Source of the DNA: Ancalomicrobiaceae bacterium S20
Lineage (GTDB): Bacteria > Pseudomonadota > Alphaproteobacteria > Rhizobiales > Ancalomicrobiaceae
Assembly: GCA_040269895.1 (NCBI GenBank)
Contig: CP158568.1
Location: 2,264,716-2,328,715 of the forward strand
Length of the DNA: 64,000 bases
Direction of reading: 5' to 3'
Below, piece after piece: positions 1-7,923 of the stretch. Position numbers and translations under genes: made by a program. A model generated the notes under the pieces. The model was not told where the DNA came from and ran no database searches. It saw nothing but the letters and a program-made list of their open reading frames with translations. Within the stretch, counting starts at the first letter, position 1; each line of letters opens with the position of its first letter.

Positions 1-25
1 GGCCGTAGCGCGGGGCGGCGGTCAT
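1..25 (-). CDS. Start of a bet-operon gene, truncated by window edge
   Basis: An ATG on the minus strand overlaps the betI stop codon as ATGA, the usual sign of translational coupling. Only eight codons (M-T-A-A-P-R-Y-G) are inside the window. In Rhizobiales betI is usually followed by betC, betB or betA on the same strand, so a choline-sulfatase, betaine-aldehyde dehydrogenase or choline dehydrogenase gene is expected. The visible residues do not decide between them. Confidence 0.5.
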
Positions 26-675
26 GAACGCGGGTCCTTTCTGAACAGGGCGATGCCGACCAGCGCGAGCTGCGCGTCGACGAAGGTGGAGACCATGGCG
101 CGCGCCTCGCCGGCATGGCGCGGCTCGGCGGAGAGCGTGGCGCGCAGCCAGGCGCCGTCGATCATCGCCGCGGTGGCGGCGGCGAGCCGCGCGGCTTCGG
201 GACGCGCCAGCACCATGGCGAAGTCGTGCGTCAGGTTGGCGACCATGCGGCGCTCGTAGACGCGCTGGATGCGGGCGAACCGGGGCCGGACCGGCACCTG
301 GCCCCAGAAAGCGAGCCAGACCGTCGCAATGCGGCGATCGAACTGCTCGGCGCCGAGGTTCGCCTCGATCATCGCCTCGATGCGGGCGCGCGGCGAGGCG
401 GCATGGCGCAGGAGATCGACGTAGGTCGCGGCCAGCTGGCCGGCCAGATGCCTGAGTGTCGCTTCGAGGAGGCCGTCCTTGTCCTGGAAGTAGAAGGCGA
501 CCAGTCCGACCGAGACTCCGGCCCGGCGCGCGATCTCGCCGACGGTCGCGGCATTGAAACCGACCTCGGCGATGGCCTCGATGGTCGCCAGGATCAGCTG
601 GCGACGGCGGACGTCCTCGGGCTCGAGACGCCTAACCTTCTCTGTCGACTTTGCTTTCTCGGATCTCGCGCCCAT
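22..675 (-). CDS. betI: TetR-family transcriptional repressor BetI
   Basis: A 217-residue TetR-family protein. The N-terminal helix-turn-helix lies at about residues 24-70 and contains the family core SVGLVAFYFQDKDGL. The ligand-binding part carries the BetI-like stretch ATVWLAFWGQ and ends in helices resembling BetI rather than generic TetR. BetI represses glycine betaine synthesis genes and releases DNA when choline is present. The product is about 20 residues longer at the N-terminus than typical BetI, so a later start is possible. It is divergent from choX, and its stop overlaps the next minus-strand gene. Candidate operators lie at 707-727 and 926-937. Function is inferred from family and context. 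Confidence 0.87.
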   Translation of the reverse strand: MGARSEKAKSTEKVRRLEPEDVRRRQLILATIEAIAEVGFNAATVGEIARRAGVSVGLVAFYFQDKDGLLEATLRHLAGQLAATYVDLLRHAASPRARIEAMIEANLGAEQFDRRIATVWLAFWGQVPVRPRFARIQRVYERRMVANLTHDFAMVLARPEAARLAAATAAMIDGAWLRATLSAEPRHAGEARAMVSTFVDAQLALVGIALFRKDPRS

Positions 676-706
676 CGCCGCCGCCTCGTTCGTGCCAGCA
701 GCATAG

Positions 707-727
707 TTTGAACACTTATTCAGTCAA
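707..727. promoter_or_regulatory. Candidate BetI operator 1
   Basis: The sequence contains the inverted repeat TGAA-N6-TTCA, flanked on the right by GTCAA. It sits about 30 bp upstream of the betI start. It resembles the TTGA/TCAA half-sites reported for BetI operators. The match is by eye only. Confidence 0.4.
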
Positions 728-925
728 GCCGATCGAGCAGTTGACGAGGGCTCGCCAGCGCCCGGGCCGTCGCGGCGCGCGGTGCGCCGACGCAACCGAA
801 AGCCAGGCGAGATCGGGATCTGGCCGTTGCGAATTCATGTTTCGATTCAGATTCCGCACTGCGGCGTAAGTTTTTGCATTTGCTTATTTTCACGGCTCAG
901 ATTTCGACTCAGCACTAAGCTGCCG

Positions 926-937
926 TTGAAAGTTCAA
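926..937. promoter_or_regulatory. Candidate BetI operator 2
   Basis: TTGAAAGTTCAA is a perfect inverted repeat of TTGAA around a 2-bp centre. It lies in the AT-rich part of the betI/choX intergenic region, and is close to the TTGAACGTTCAA-type core I associate with BetI sites. It would be well placed to control choX. Confidence 0.4.
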
Positions 938-1375
938 GGGTTTTCTCCACAGCACGACCTTCGCAACCGCCGCAAGAATGCCCGCGTCGCAGGCACCCGG
1001 CGTATTTGCCCGTTCAGAGATCACATCGGGGGACTTGCGTATCAGATTGATCGCGTATTCAATCGATTTCGGGCGGGCCGAGAGAGCGCCGCCGATCGGG
1101 GAGAGACGTTCGGGAGACGAGGTCGGACGGGGCCGGCGAACCGCTTTGACGCGGGTCGGCGGAGAGCGCTACGACTGGCGCACCGGCGGTTCCGTCGAGG
1201 GTCGGAAGGGAGATCATCCGGACCTCGACAAGCGAGCCGTCGACCTTCGGCCAGAGGGGCCCATCGGTCCTCGTGCGCCAGCGGCGCCACGGGACCGGGA
1301 TCCTCTGACGGAGGCACCGGCCCGGACCGGCATCGACGTCGTCAGCCGCCCCCGGTTTTCTTGGGAGGAGAGAAC

Positions 1376-2320
1376 ATGTCCCGCACCCGTACCGTCATCG
1401 CCGCGCTCGCCGTGGTGCTCGCCCAGTCCGTCGCGGCCGTGGCGGCCGAGCCGGAAAGCTGCAAGACCGTCCGCTTCGCCGACGTCGGCTGGACCGACAT
1501 CACCGCGACCACCGGAACGGCCTCGCGCGTCCTCTCCGCCCTCGGCTACACGCCGAAGTCGGAGGTGCTCTCGGTTCCGGTCACCTATACGGCAATGAAG
1601 AACAAGAGCATCGACGTCTTCCTCGGCAACTGGATGCCGACCATGGAAGCCGACCGGAAGCCCTACGTCGACGACAAGTCGATCGATGTGGTCGGCGTCA
1701 ACCTCGACGGCGCCAAGTACACCCTGGCGGTGCTCGAACCGACCTATAACGCCGGGCTCAAGACCTTCGCCGACATCAAGAAGTTCAAGGACAAGCTCAA
1801 GGGCAAGATCGTCGGCATCGAGCCGGGCAACGACGGCAACCGGCTGATCCTCGACATGATCAAGGACGACAAGTTCGGCCTCAAGGGCTTCGAGCTGGTC
1901 GAGTCGTCCGAGCAGGGCATGGTCGCCGAGGTCGAGCGCGCCTCCAAGCGCAAGGAAGACGTGATCTTCCTCGGCTGGGAGCCGCATCCGATGAACACCA
2001 AGTTCAAGATGCGCTACCTCGAGGGCGGCGACGACGTGTTCGGTCCGAACCTCGGCGGCGCCACCATCTACACCAACACCCGCGCCGGCTACACGGCCGA
2101 ATGCCCGAACGTCGGCCAGTTCATCAAGAACCTCAAGTTCTCCCTGATCCAGGAGAACGAGACGATGGGCTACATCCTCGATGGCGGTCTCGACGGCGAG
2201 AAGGCCGGCGAGAAGTGGCTGAAGGCGCATCCGGCCGCGCTCGAAGGCTGGCTGAAGGGCGTCACCACCTTCGACGGCAAGCCGGGCCTGCCGGCGGTCA
2301 AGAAGAGCCTCGGCCTCTGA
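1376..2320 (+). CDS. choX: Choline ABC transporter substrate-binding protein
   Basis: A periplasmic solute receptor that delivers choline to the ChoW/ChoV membrane complex. The 314-residue product begins with a signal peptide (positive start, hydrophobic core, cleavage near AVAA-EPE around residue 24). The mature part has ProX/ChoX-type aromatic residues: W in VGWTD, W in LGNWMP, and W in LGWEPHPMN. Such tryptophans build the box that holds the quaternary ammonium. The ATG at 1376 is chosen because GGGAGGAG lies just upstream and the signal peptide starts there; the open frame continues far upstream without support. choW follows after an unusually long 430-bp gap. Confidence 0.92.
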   Translation: MSRTRTVIAALAVVLAQSVAAVAAEPESCKTVRFADVGWTDITATTGTASRVLSALGYTPKSEVLSVPVTYTAMKNKSIDVFLGNWMPTMEADRKPYVDDKSIDVVGVNLDGAKYTLAVLEPTYNAGLKTFADIKKFKDKLKGKIVGIEPGNDGNRLILDMIKDDKFGLKGFELVESSEQGMVAEVERASKRKEDVIFLGWEPHPMNTKFKMRYLEGGDDVFGPNLGGATIYTNTRAGYTAECPNVGQFIKNLKFSLIQENETMGYILDGGLDGEKAGEKWLKAHPAALEGWLKGVTTFDGKPGLPAVKKSLGL

Positions 2321-2332
2321 ACCATGCCTGAC

Positions 2333-2362
2333 GCCGGCCGGATCTTCGCGGGTCCGGCCGGC
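2333..2362 (+). terminator. Hairpin after choX, possible attenuator or mRNA stabiliser
   Basis: A perfect 10-bp stem (GCCGGCCGGA paired with TCCGGCCGGC) has a 10-nt loop. It starts 12 bp after the choX stop. No T-tract follows, so it is more likely a stabilising or partially terminating hairpin than a full intrinsic terminator. It could raise receptor levels over permease and ATPase levels. Confidence 0.5.
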
Positions 2363-2447
2363 TCGCGTGATGCCGGTCGGCCATCTCCGATCGAACCGGG
2401 CTTTGGCCGGGCCGTTCGGCGCTCGACCGGCAACGATCGTCGGTGCC

Positions 2448-2499
2448 AGGGCTGCCCGATCGAGGGGGCTGCCCCGATTGAGGGGCTGCCCGATTGAGG
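2448..2499. repeat. Three tandem copies of a 15-18-bp unit
   Basis: The unit AGGGGCTGCCCGATTG occurs three times head to tail with small length changes in the G and C runs and one C/T change. It lies inside the choX-choW gap. No function is evident. Confidence 0.6.
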
Positions 2500-2750
2500 C
2501 AACCGCGGCTGCAGCGCTAGTCTGCTCGGCGCAAATTCATTGCGGACGACGGCGGCGGTCATGCTGCCGGCACCCGCAATCCGCCGACGCGTGATCAGGG
2601 CCTTCGCCGCCGAAGCGATCCGCGCGGCCGTTTGCTCACTTGTCTGGCTGCGCCGGCCGCATAGCCCGGCCCACCTAGCCCATGCGCCCGAATACCCCGT
2701 CGCGCGCCGCGCGGCGCATCGATCACCGTCGCTGAAAAGGGGATCAGCCG

Positions 2751-3590
2751 ATGGAATCCTGGATCACATCCCACAAGATCCCGCTTGGGGCCTGGATGAA
2801 GGTCGTCATCGAGTTCATCCAGGACCATTTCGGCCCGGCGATCGATCTCATTTCCGACGGCCTCAAGGTGCTGATCGAGGGGCTGACCAAGCTCCTGCTG
2901 CTGCCGCCGCCGCTCCTGATGCTCGCCGCGATCGCGCTCGCGGCCGGCTTCTATCACCGCAGCGCCAAACTCGGCGTCGGCGTCGGCCTGTCGCTCCTCT
3001 TGATCATGAACCTCGGCTACTGGGACGCGACGATGGAGACGCTGTCGCTCGTCGGCGTCGCCACGCTGGTGTCGGTGGTCATCGGCGTGCCGATCGGCGT
3101 CTACACCGCGCATCGGCCCTGGGCCTACGAGGCGCTCAGGCCGGTGCTCGATCTCATGCAAACGCTGCCGACCTTCGTCTACCTGATCCCGACGCTGGTG
3201 CTGTTCGGCCTGGGCGTCGTGCCGGGCATGATCTCGACCGTGATCTTCGCCGTCCCCGCGCCGATCCGGCTCACCTATCTCGGCATCACCTCGGTGCCGA
3301 AGCCGCTGATCGAGGCCGGCGAGGCGTTCGGCGCGACCAAGAGCCAGCTGCTCTGGAAGGTCGAGCTGCCCTCGGCGCTGCCGACCATCATGGCCGGCGT
3401 CAACCAGTGCATCATGCTGAGCCTGTCGATGGTGGTCATCGCCGCGCTCGTCGGCGCGGGCGGGCTCGGCAAGCCGGTCGTGCGCGCACTCAACACCGTC
3501 AACATTCCGATGGGCTTCGAGGCCGGCTTCGCGATCGTGCTGCTCGCGATCGTGCTCGACCGGGTCGCCAAGCGCCGTGAGAGGATCTGA
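2751..3590 (+). CDS. choW: Choline ABC transporter permease
   Basis: A 279-residue inner-membrane permease of the ProW/ChoW type. Several hydrophobic segments begin near residue 45. The permease coupling region includes the EAGEAFGATKSQLLWKVELP stretch, the EAA-loop that docks on the ATPase. PTFVYLIPTLVLFGLG is characteristic of ProW-like permeases. It forms the channel of the choline importer with ChoV and receives substrate from ChoX. choV begins 5 bp after its stop. Length and sequence look complete. Confidence 0.92.
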   Translation: MESWITSHKIPLGAWMKVVIEFIQDHFGPAIDLISDGLKVLIEGLTKLLLLPPPLLMLAAIALAAGFYHRSAKLGVGVGLSLLLIMNLGYWDATMETLSLVGVATLVSVVIGVPIGVYTAHRPWAYEALRPVLDLMQTLPTFVYLIPTLVLFGLGVVPGMISTVIFAVPAPIRLTYLGITSVPKPLIEAGEAFGATKSQLLWKVELPSALPTIMAGVNQCIMLSLSMVVIAALVGAGGLGKPVVRALNTVNIPMGFEAGFAIVLLAIVLDRVAKRRERI

Positions 3591-3594
3591 CGCC

Positions 3595-4842
3595 ATGCAC
3601 CAGACCGTTTCGCGTCCGCTCGCCGACGAAGGCGCCCCGATCGCGGCGCGGGCCACGCCGCCGGCCGTGTCGATCCGCGGCCTCGACATCGTGTTCGCCA
3701 AGGACACCCGCCGCGCGGTGCAGCTGCTTGACGAGGGCCGGACGCGCGAGGAGATCCTGGCCGAGACCGGCGCCGTGCTCGGCGCGGCCAATGTCGACAT
3801 CACTGTCGAGCGCGGCGAGATCTGCGTGCTGATGGGCCTGTCGGGCTCGGGCAAATCGACCATCCTGCGCGCCATCAACGGCCTCAACCCGATCACGCGC
3901 GGCCACATCCTGGTCGACGACGGCGGCACGCCCGTCGATGTCGCGACCTGCGATCCGGCGAGCCTGCGCCGGCTCAGGCAGAAGCGCGTCGCCATGGTGT
4001 TCCAGCAGTTCGCGCTGCTGCCCTGGCGCACGGTGCGCGAGAACGTCGGCTTCGGCCTCGAACTGCGCGGCATGGCCAAGGCCGAGCGCGACGCCATCGT
4101 CGATGCCAAGCTCGCCATGGTCGGGCTCACCAAATGGGCCGACAAATACGCCCATGAGCTTTCCGGCGGCATGCAGCAGCGCGTCGGGCTCGCCCGCGCC
4201 TTCGCGACCGATGCCGACATCCTGCTGATGGACGAGCCGTTCTCCGCGCTCGATCCGCTGATCCGCACCAAGCTGCAGGACGAGCTGCTCGTGCTGCAGA
4301 AGGAGCTGAAGAAGACCATCGTCTTCGTCAGCCACGACCTCGACGAGGCGCTGAAGCTCGGCAACCACATCGCCATCCTCGAGGGCGGGCGGGTCGTCCA
4401 GATGGGCCCGCCGGAGGAGATCGTGCTGCATCCGGCGAACGCCTACGTCCGCGAGTTCGTCGCCAACGTGAACCCGCTCAACGTCCTGACCGCCTACAAC
4501 GTCATGCGCGACGCGCGCGACCTGGAGACGACCGACGACGGCTGGGTCTGGCTCGACCGGCGCAAGACGACGCGGTTCCGGCTCGGGCCGGATCGCAAGG
4601 TGGTCGAGGCGGTGCGCGACGGCCTGCCGGCAAGCTGGGTCGCCTGCGAGGCGGCCGAGGCGCCGGTACCCGACGAGGCGCATGTCGTGTTCTGGGCGCG
4701 GCCGAAGACGCCACTGAAGACGGTCATGCTCGCCATGCACCGCGACGCCGCGCCGGTGGCGCTGTTCGACGACGAGGACCGTTTCGTCGGCGCGATCGGC
4801 GTCCGCGACGTGCTGCAGGCCGTGCTCCGGCGCGACAAGTAG
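3595..4842 (+). CDS. choV: Choline ABC transporter ATP-binding protein
   Basis: The 415-residue ATPase powers choline import. Walker A is GLSGSGKST at residues 81-89. The signature LSGGMQQ is at 189-195 and Walker B LLMDEP at 210-215, followed by a switch histidine in FVSHDLDEA. A long N-terminal region before Walker A is typical of ProV/ChoV. The C-terminal 110 residues look like a CBS-type module, the part that senses osmotic or ionic state in ProV-like proteins. ATG 3595 is preferred because GAGAGGA sits about 9 bp upstream; an in-frame GTG at 3577 would overlap choW. It ends the choXWV operon. Confidence 0.92.
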   Translation: MHQTVSRPLADEGAPIAARATPPAVSIRGLDIVFAKDTRRAVQLLDEGRTREEILAETGAVLGAANVDITVERGEICVLMGLSGSGKSTILRAINGLNPITRGHILVDDGGTPVDVATCDPASLRRLRQKRVAMVFQQFALLPWRTVRENVGFGLELRGMAKAERDAIVDAKLAMVGLTKWADKYAHELSGGMQQRVGLARAFATDADILLMDEPFSALDPLIRTKLQDELLVLQKELKKTIVFVSHDLDEALKLGNHIAILEGGRVVQMGPPEEIVLHPANAYVREFVANVNPLNVLTAYNVMRDARDLETTDDGWVWLDRRKTTRFRLGPDRKVVEAVRDGLPASWVACEAAEAPVPDEAHVVFWARPKTPLKTVMLAMHRDAAPVALFDDEDRFVGAIGVRDVLQAVLRRDK

Positions 4843-4860
4843 CAGCCGACGGCAGCGCGC

Positions 4861-5556
4861 TCACGCCGCCGCGCAGCGCATCGTACCGAGCCAGCCGTCG
4901 AACGCCCGTTCGCCGGCCGGCGTGAAGGCGACGATGCGCGTGCCGTCGACGCGGCTCGCCCAGCCGAGCTCGAGGGTGCGCGCCAGGATCGCGCGGCCGA
5001 TCGGGCCGGCGAGATGGTGGCGGCGCTCGCTCCAATCGAGGCAGCAGCGGCAGGCCGGCCGGCGCGGCCGGTCGGCGACCGGCTCGACGCCGAAGCGGGC
5101 GACGAGGTCGCGGCCGCTGGCGGTGAGTGCCGCGCCCTCCCCTTCGACCGCCAGATGGCCGCCGCCGCGCAGCGCCTCGAACAGCGCGACGCCCTTGTCA
5201 CCCGCCAGATGATCGAAACAGACGCGCGCCTTGCGCAGCGCCGGCTCGCGCGGGCCGAAGCGGCTACGCAGCCGGCCGGTGCGCGCCGCGACGCCCATCA
5301 GCGCCTCGATCGCCGCGGCGACATCGCCGTCGGTCAGTCGATAGTAGCGATGCCGGCCCTGCTTGGTCGGCGCGACCAGGCCGCCCTCGACCAGCCGGGA
5401 CAGATGCGAACTGGCGGTCGGCGCGGTCACGCCGGCCTCGGCCGCCAGTTCGGTCGCGGTCAGCGCCACGCCGGCCATCAGCGCGGCGAGCATGTTGGCG
5501 CGGGCGGGATCGCCGATCAGCGCGGCGACGGCGGCAATGTCCGGACCTGTCTTCAT
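4861..5556 (-). CDS. ArsR-family helix-turn-helix regulator
   Basis: A 231-residue regulator. The N-terminal winged helix (about residues 10-85) has the ArsR pattern [31 protein letters not shown] and GRHRYYRL. The C-terminal half contains a cysteine/histidine cluster ([17 protein letters not shown]) also found in longer ArsR-type regulators, which could bind a metal or sense thiol oxidation. It is convergent with choV and divergent from the NIPSNAP gene at 5649, leaving a 92-bp shared promoter region, so it probably controls that pair. The ligand is unknown. Confidence 0.8.
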   Translation of the reverse strand: MKTGPDIAAVAALIGDPARANMLAALMAGVALTATELAAEAGVTAPTASSHLSRLVEGGLVAPTKQGRHRYYRLTDGDVAAAIEALMGVAARTGRLRSRFGPREPALRKARVCFDHLAGDKGVALFEALRGGGHLAVEGEGAALTASGRDLVARFGVEPVADRPRRPACRCCLDWSERRHHLAGPIGRAILARTLELGWASRVDGTRIVAFTPAGERAFDGWLGTMRCAAA

Positions 5557-5648
5557 GCTTCGATGGTGATCGAAACATGAGCGCCGTGCAAGCGGCTAGT
5601 TTCGTGCCTGTCCAGCGCCGGACGGTCCGGCGCGACGGGAGACAGCCC

Positions 5649-5984
5649 ATGATCGTCGTCCACATCCGCTACCAGATCGATCCGTTCAAGCGTGCGCTGT
5701 TCCAGGCCTATGCGGAGGCCTGGGGGCGGATCATCCCGCGCGTCGGCGGCCGGTTGATCGGCTATTTCCTGCCGCACGAGGGGACGAACGACATCGCCCA
5801 TGCGATGATCGGTTTTGCGAGCCTCGCGGACTACGAGGCCTACCGGGCGCGGCTCAGAGCCGACCCGGCCGGCTTCGAGAATTTCCAGTTCGCCGAGCTC
5901 GAACACCTGATCCTGAGAGAAGAGCGCACGTTCCTGGCGCCGGTCGCCGGCACGATGCGCCTCGCCGAAGAGGAAGCCCGATGA
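5649..5984 (+). CDS. NIPSNAP-family protein
   Basis: A 111-residue protein with the NIPSNAP pattern [20 protein letters not shown] at the start and a late [14 protein letters not shown] segment. NIPSNAP proteins are small ferredoxin-like-fold dimers of poorly known function. ATG 5649 is favoured because GGGAGACAG lies immediately upstream and homologous proteins start at M-I-V-V; an in-frame ATG 72 bp upstream exists. The next gene starts inside its stop codon (ATGA), so the two are translated together. It is divergent from the ArsR regulator. Confidence 0.8.
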   Translation: MIVVHIRYQIDPFKRALFQAYAEAWGRIIPRVGGRLIGYFLPHEGTNDIAHAMIGFASLADYEAYRARLRADPAGFENFQFAELEHLILREERTFLAPVAGTMRLAEEEAR

Positions 5985-6325
5985 TCGCCGTCATCTTCGA
6001 AGTGCGCCCACATCCCGACCGCATCGAGGAGTATCTCGCCCGCGCCGCCGAGCTGCGACCGATCGTCGAGGCGCTCGACGGCTTCGTGTCCGTCGAGCGG
6101 TTTCGCAGCATCACCGATCCGGGCAAGATCCTGTCGGTGTCGTTCTTCCGCGACGAGGCCGCGCTCGACGAATGGCGGCGCACGGCGGCGCATCGCGAGG
6201 CGCAAGCCGCGGGTCGCGGCGGCATCTTCGAGGGCTACCGGCTGCGCATCGCCGAGGTCATCCGCGATTACGGCATGGACGATCGCGCTCAGGCGCCGCG
6301 CGACAGCGTCGCGGCGCATGGCTGA
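5981..6325 (+). CDS. Antibiotic biosynthesis monooxygenase (ABM) domain protein
   Basis: A 114-residue single-domain protein with the ABM pattern: an N-terminal strand [19 protein letters not shown], central [21 protein letters not shown], then [18 protein letters not shown]. Such proteins are usually dimeric heme- or quinol-handling enzymes, but the family label does not fix a substrate. Its ATG overlaps the stop of the NIPSNAP gene. Both share the dimeric alpha/beta-barrel fold, so they may act together or form hetero-oligomers. The link to betaine metabolism is only positional. Confidence 0.82.
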   Translation: MIAVIFEVRPHPDRIEEYLARAAELRPIVEALDGFVSVERFRSITDPGKILSVSFFRDEAALDEWRRTAAHREAQAAGRGGIFEGYRLRIAEVIRDYGMDDRAQAPRDSVAAHG

Positions 6326-6366
6326 GCCGGCCGGGTGCGTGATTGCGCCCCCTCGGCCGAGACGTC

Positions 6367-7398
6367 TCAACCGCGCCGGCGGTTGCGGCGCTCGCGGCCT
6401 TCGCCTTCTGTCGCGGCCGGGGGCGGCGATTGCAGCGGGCCGACGTCGGCGACGATGGCCTCGAAGGTCGGCCGGTCGCCGCGCGTGTGCGTGTCGATGG
6501 CATGGCGCATGGCGGCGAGGTGCGTCGGCGAGGTGCCGCAGCAGCCGCCGATGATGCGGACGCCTGAATCGATCGCGAGCTTGGCGTAACGGCCCATCAG
6601 CTCGGGCGTGCCGGTGTATTTGACCTGATCGCCATCGACCTGCGGGATGCCGCAATTGGCCTTGGAGATCACGATCAGATCCGGATCGGCCGCCGTCATC
6701 GTGCCGACCGAGACCAGCGTATCGGAGGCGCCGACGCCGCAATTGGCGCCGATCGCGACCGGCGCCGGATGGAGCGCGTGGGCGAGATCGGGCATGCCCT
6801 GCGGCGGCAGGCCCATCATGGTGCGGCCGGCGGTGTCGAAGCTGCCGGTGATCGTGTAGGGCATGCCGAGCGCCTGGGCGGCCGCGGCGGCGGCGCGCAT
6901 CTCTTCCGGCGCCGACATGGTCTCGATCCACACCACGTCGATGCCGCCGTCGATCAGGCCCTCGATCTGCTCCTTGAACACGTCGACCGCTTCGGTCTCG
7001 GTCATCGGGCCGAGCGGCTCGAACAGGTCGCCGGTCGGGCCGACCGAACCGGCGACGATCACCGGGCGTCCGGCCGCATCGGCGACGGCGCGGGCGTTCT
7101 CGGCCGCCATCCGGTTCAGTTCGCGGGTGCGCGCCTGCAGATCGTGCAGCATCAGCCGGCGACGATTGCAGCCGAAGGAGTTGGTGAGGATGATGTCGGC
7201 GCCGGCATCGACGAAGCTCTGATGCAGCGCGCGGATCCGATCGGGGTGGATCTCGTTCCAGAGCTCGGGCGCGTCGCCGGAGGTCAGGCCCATGTTGAAC
7301 AGGTTGGTGCCGGTGGCCCCATCGGCGAGCAGCACCGGCTTCGTCGCCATCAGCTCGGCAAGCCGATTCGGGCGGGCGGCAACGGCTGTGTCGGACAT
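6367..7398 (-). CDS. bmt: Betaine-homocysteine S-methyltransferase
   Basis: A 343-residue cytosolic zinc enzyme that moves a methyl group from glycine betaine to homocysteine, giving methionine and dimethylglycine. The N-terminal LLADGATGTNLF is the homocysteine-methyltransferase signature. The three zinc cysteines are visible as C220 (GANCG) and C286/C287 (GGCCGTSPTH). The C-terminus has a basic tail (GRERRNRRRG). Its position next to betI and choXWV supports betaine rather than S-methylmethionine as donor. The gene is convergent with the ABM gene, and its upstream 215 bp separates it from tRNA-Pro. Confidence 0.9.
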   Translation of the reverse strand: MSDTAVAARPNRLAELMATKPVLLADGATGTNLFNMGLTSGDAPELWNEIHPDRIRALHQSFVDAGADIILTNSFGCNRRRLMLHDLQARTRELNRMAAENARAVADAAGRPVIVAGSVGPTGDLFEPLGPMTETEAVDVFKEQIEGLIDGGIDVVWIETMSAPEEMRAAAAAAQALGMPYTITGSFDTAGRTMMGLPPQGMPDLAHALHPAPVAIGANCGVGASDTLVSVGTMTAADPDLIVISKANCGIPQVDGDQVKYTGTPELMGRYAKLAIDSGVRIIGGCCGTSPTHLAAMRHAIDTHTRGDRPTFEAIVADVGPLQSPPPAATEGEGRERRNRRRG

Positions 7399-7613
7399 GG
7401 CTCAACCTCTTCTCGAACGGGCGGTCGGCGGCGCGCGCACCATGCGGACCCGGGCTGCCGGCTCTATGATATGGGCACGCTTGTCTCAGAGAACGAGCGC
7501 CGTGTCATGTCCTCGCGCGACATGGCAGACGGCAGGCATGGTTTTGAGCGCGGCGGCGCGATCTGCGGCGGCTCGCGCCGTGGGGCAACCACTTGTCCGA
7601 TCTCTTTGGAAAA

Positions 7614-7690
7614 TGGTCGGAGCGAGAGGATTCGAACCTCCGACCCCCTGCACCCCATGCAGGTGCGCTACCAGGCTGCGCTACGCTCCG
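7614..7690 (-). tRNA. tRNA-Pro (anticodon GGG)
   Basis: The reverse strand folds as a full cloverleaf. The 7-bp acceptor CGGAGCG pairs with CGCTCCG, and the D-arm is GCGC-AGCCTGGTA-GCGC. The anticodon stem CCTGC/GCAGG encloses loop ATGGGGT (anticodon GGG at 7654-7656), and the T-arm contains GGTTCGAATCC. The discriminator base is A and the 3' CCA is encoded (7614-7616). It decodes CCC and CCU proline codons. Confidence 0.97.
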
Positions 7691-7923
7691 ACTGAGCGCC
7701 GGATTAGACTGTTTCCGAGACCCGCGCAACCTCTTTCAGGGCACGGCGGCGGCGCCTTCCACCGGCATCGGCCGGCCGTGCGGACCTGCAAGCGCCCCGC
7801 CCCGCCGCAGTCCGACGGCGGCTCCGGAGTGGGATACCATCCGATGGGATCGGATAGGCTCTCTCGATCTCGCGGACGCAAACCTGTTCCGACCGGAGCG
7901 GCTCCCTCCGGCCGGGCCTTGCT

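Larger units (their letters stand above)
676..1375. other. 700-bp divergent regulatory region betI/choX
   Basis: No convincing gene is present. Open frames here lack ribosome binding sites and look like GC-rich shadow frames. The stretch 830-960 is clearly more AT-rich than its surroundings and is the best place for the choX promoter. Two candidate BetI sites are listed separately. The last bases before choX provide a strong GGGAGGAG ribosome binding site. Confidence 0.6.
2321..2750. other. 430-bp intra-operon gap between choX and choW
   Basis: The region holds a perfect 10-bp stem hairpin directly after choX and a threefold tandem repeat (both listed separately). The rest is GC-rich sequence in which I see no supported gene. 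choW has its own ribosome binding site (AAAGGGGA upstream of 2751). Confidence 0.6.

Noticed and set aside
7464-7728. Open frames across the tRNA-Pro gene, on both strands, that look protein-like (for example one beginning MVGARGFEPPTP)
   Set aside because: They are translations of the tRNA gene and its flanks. This type of spurious protein is common in databases and has no ribosome binding site here.
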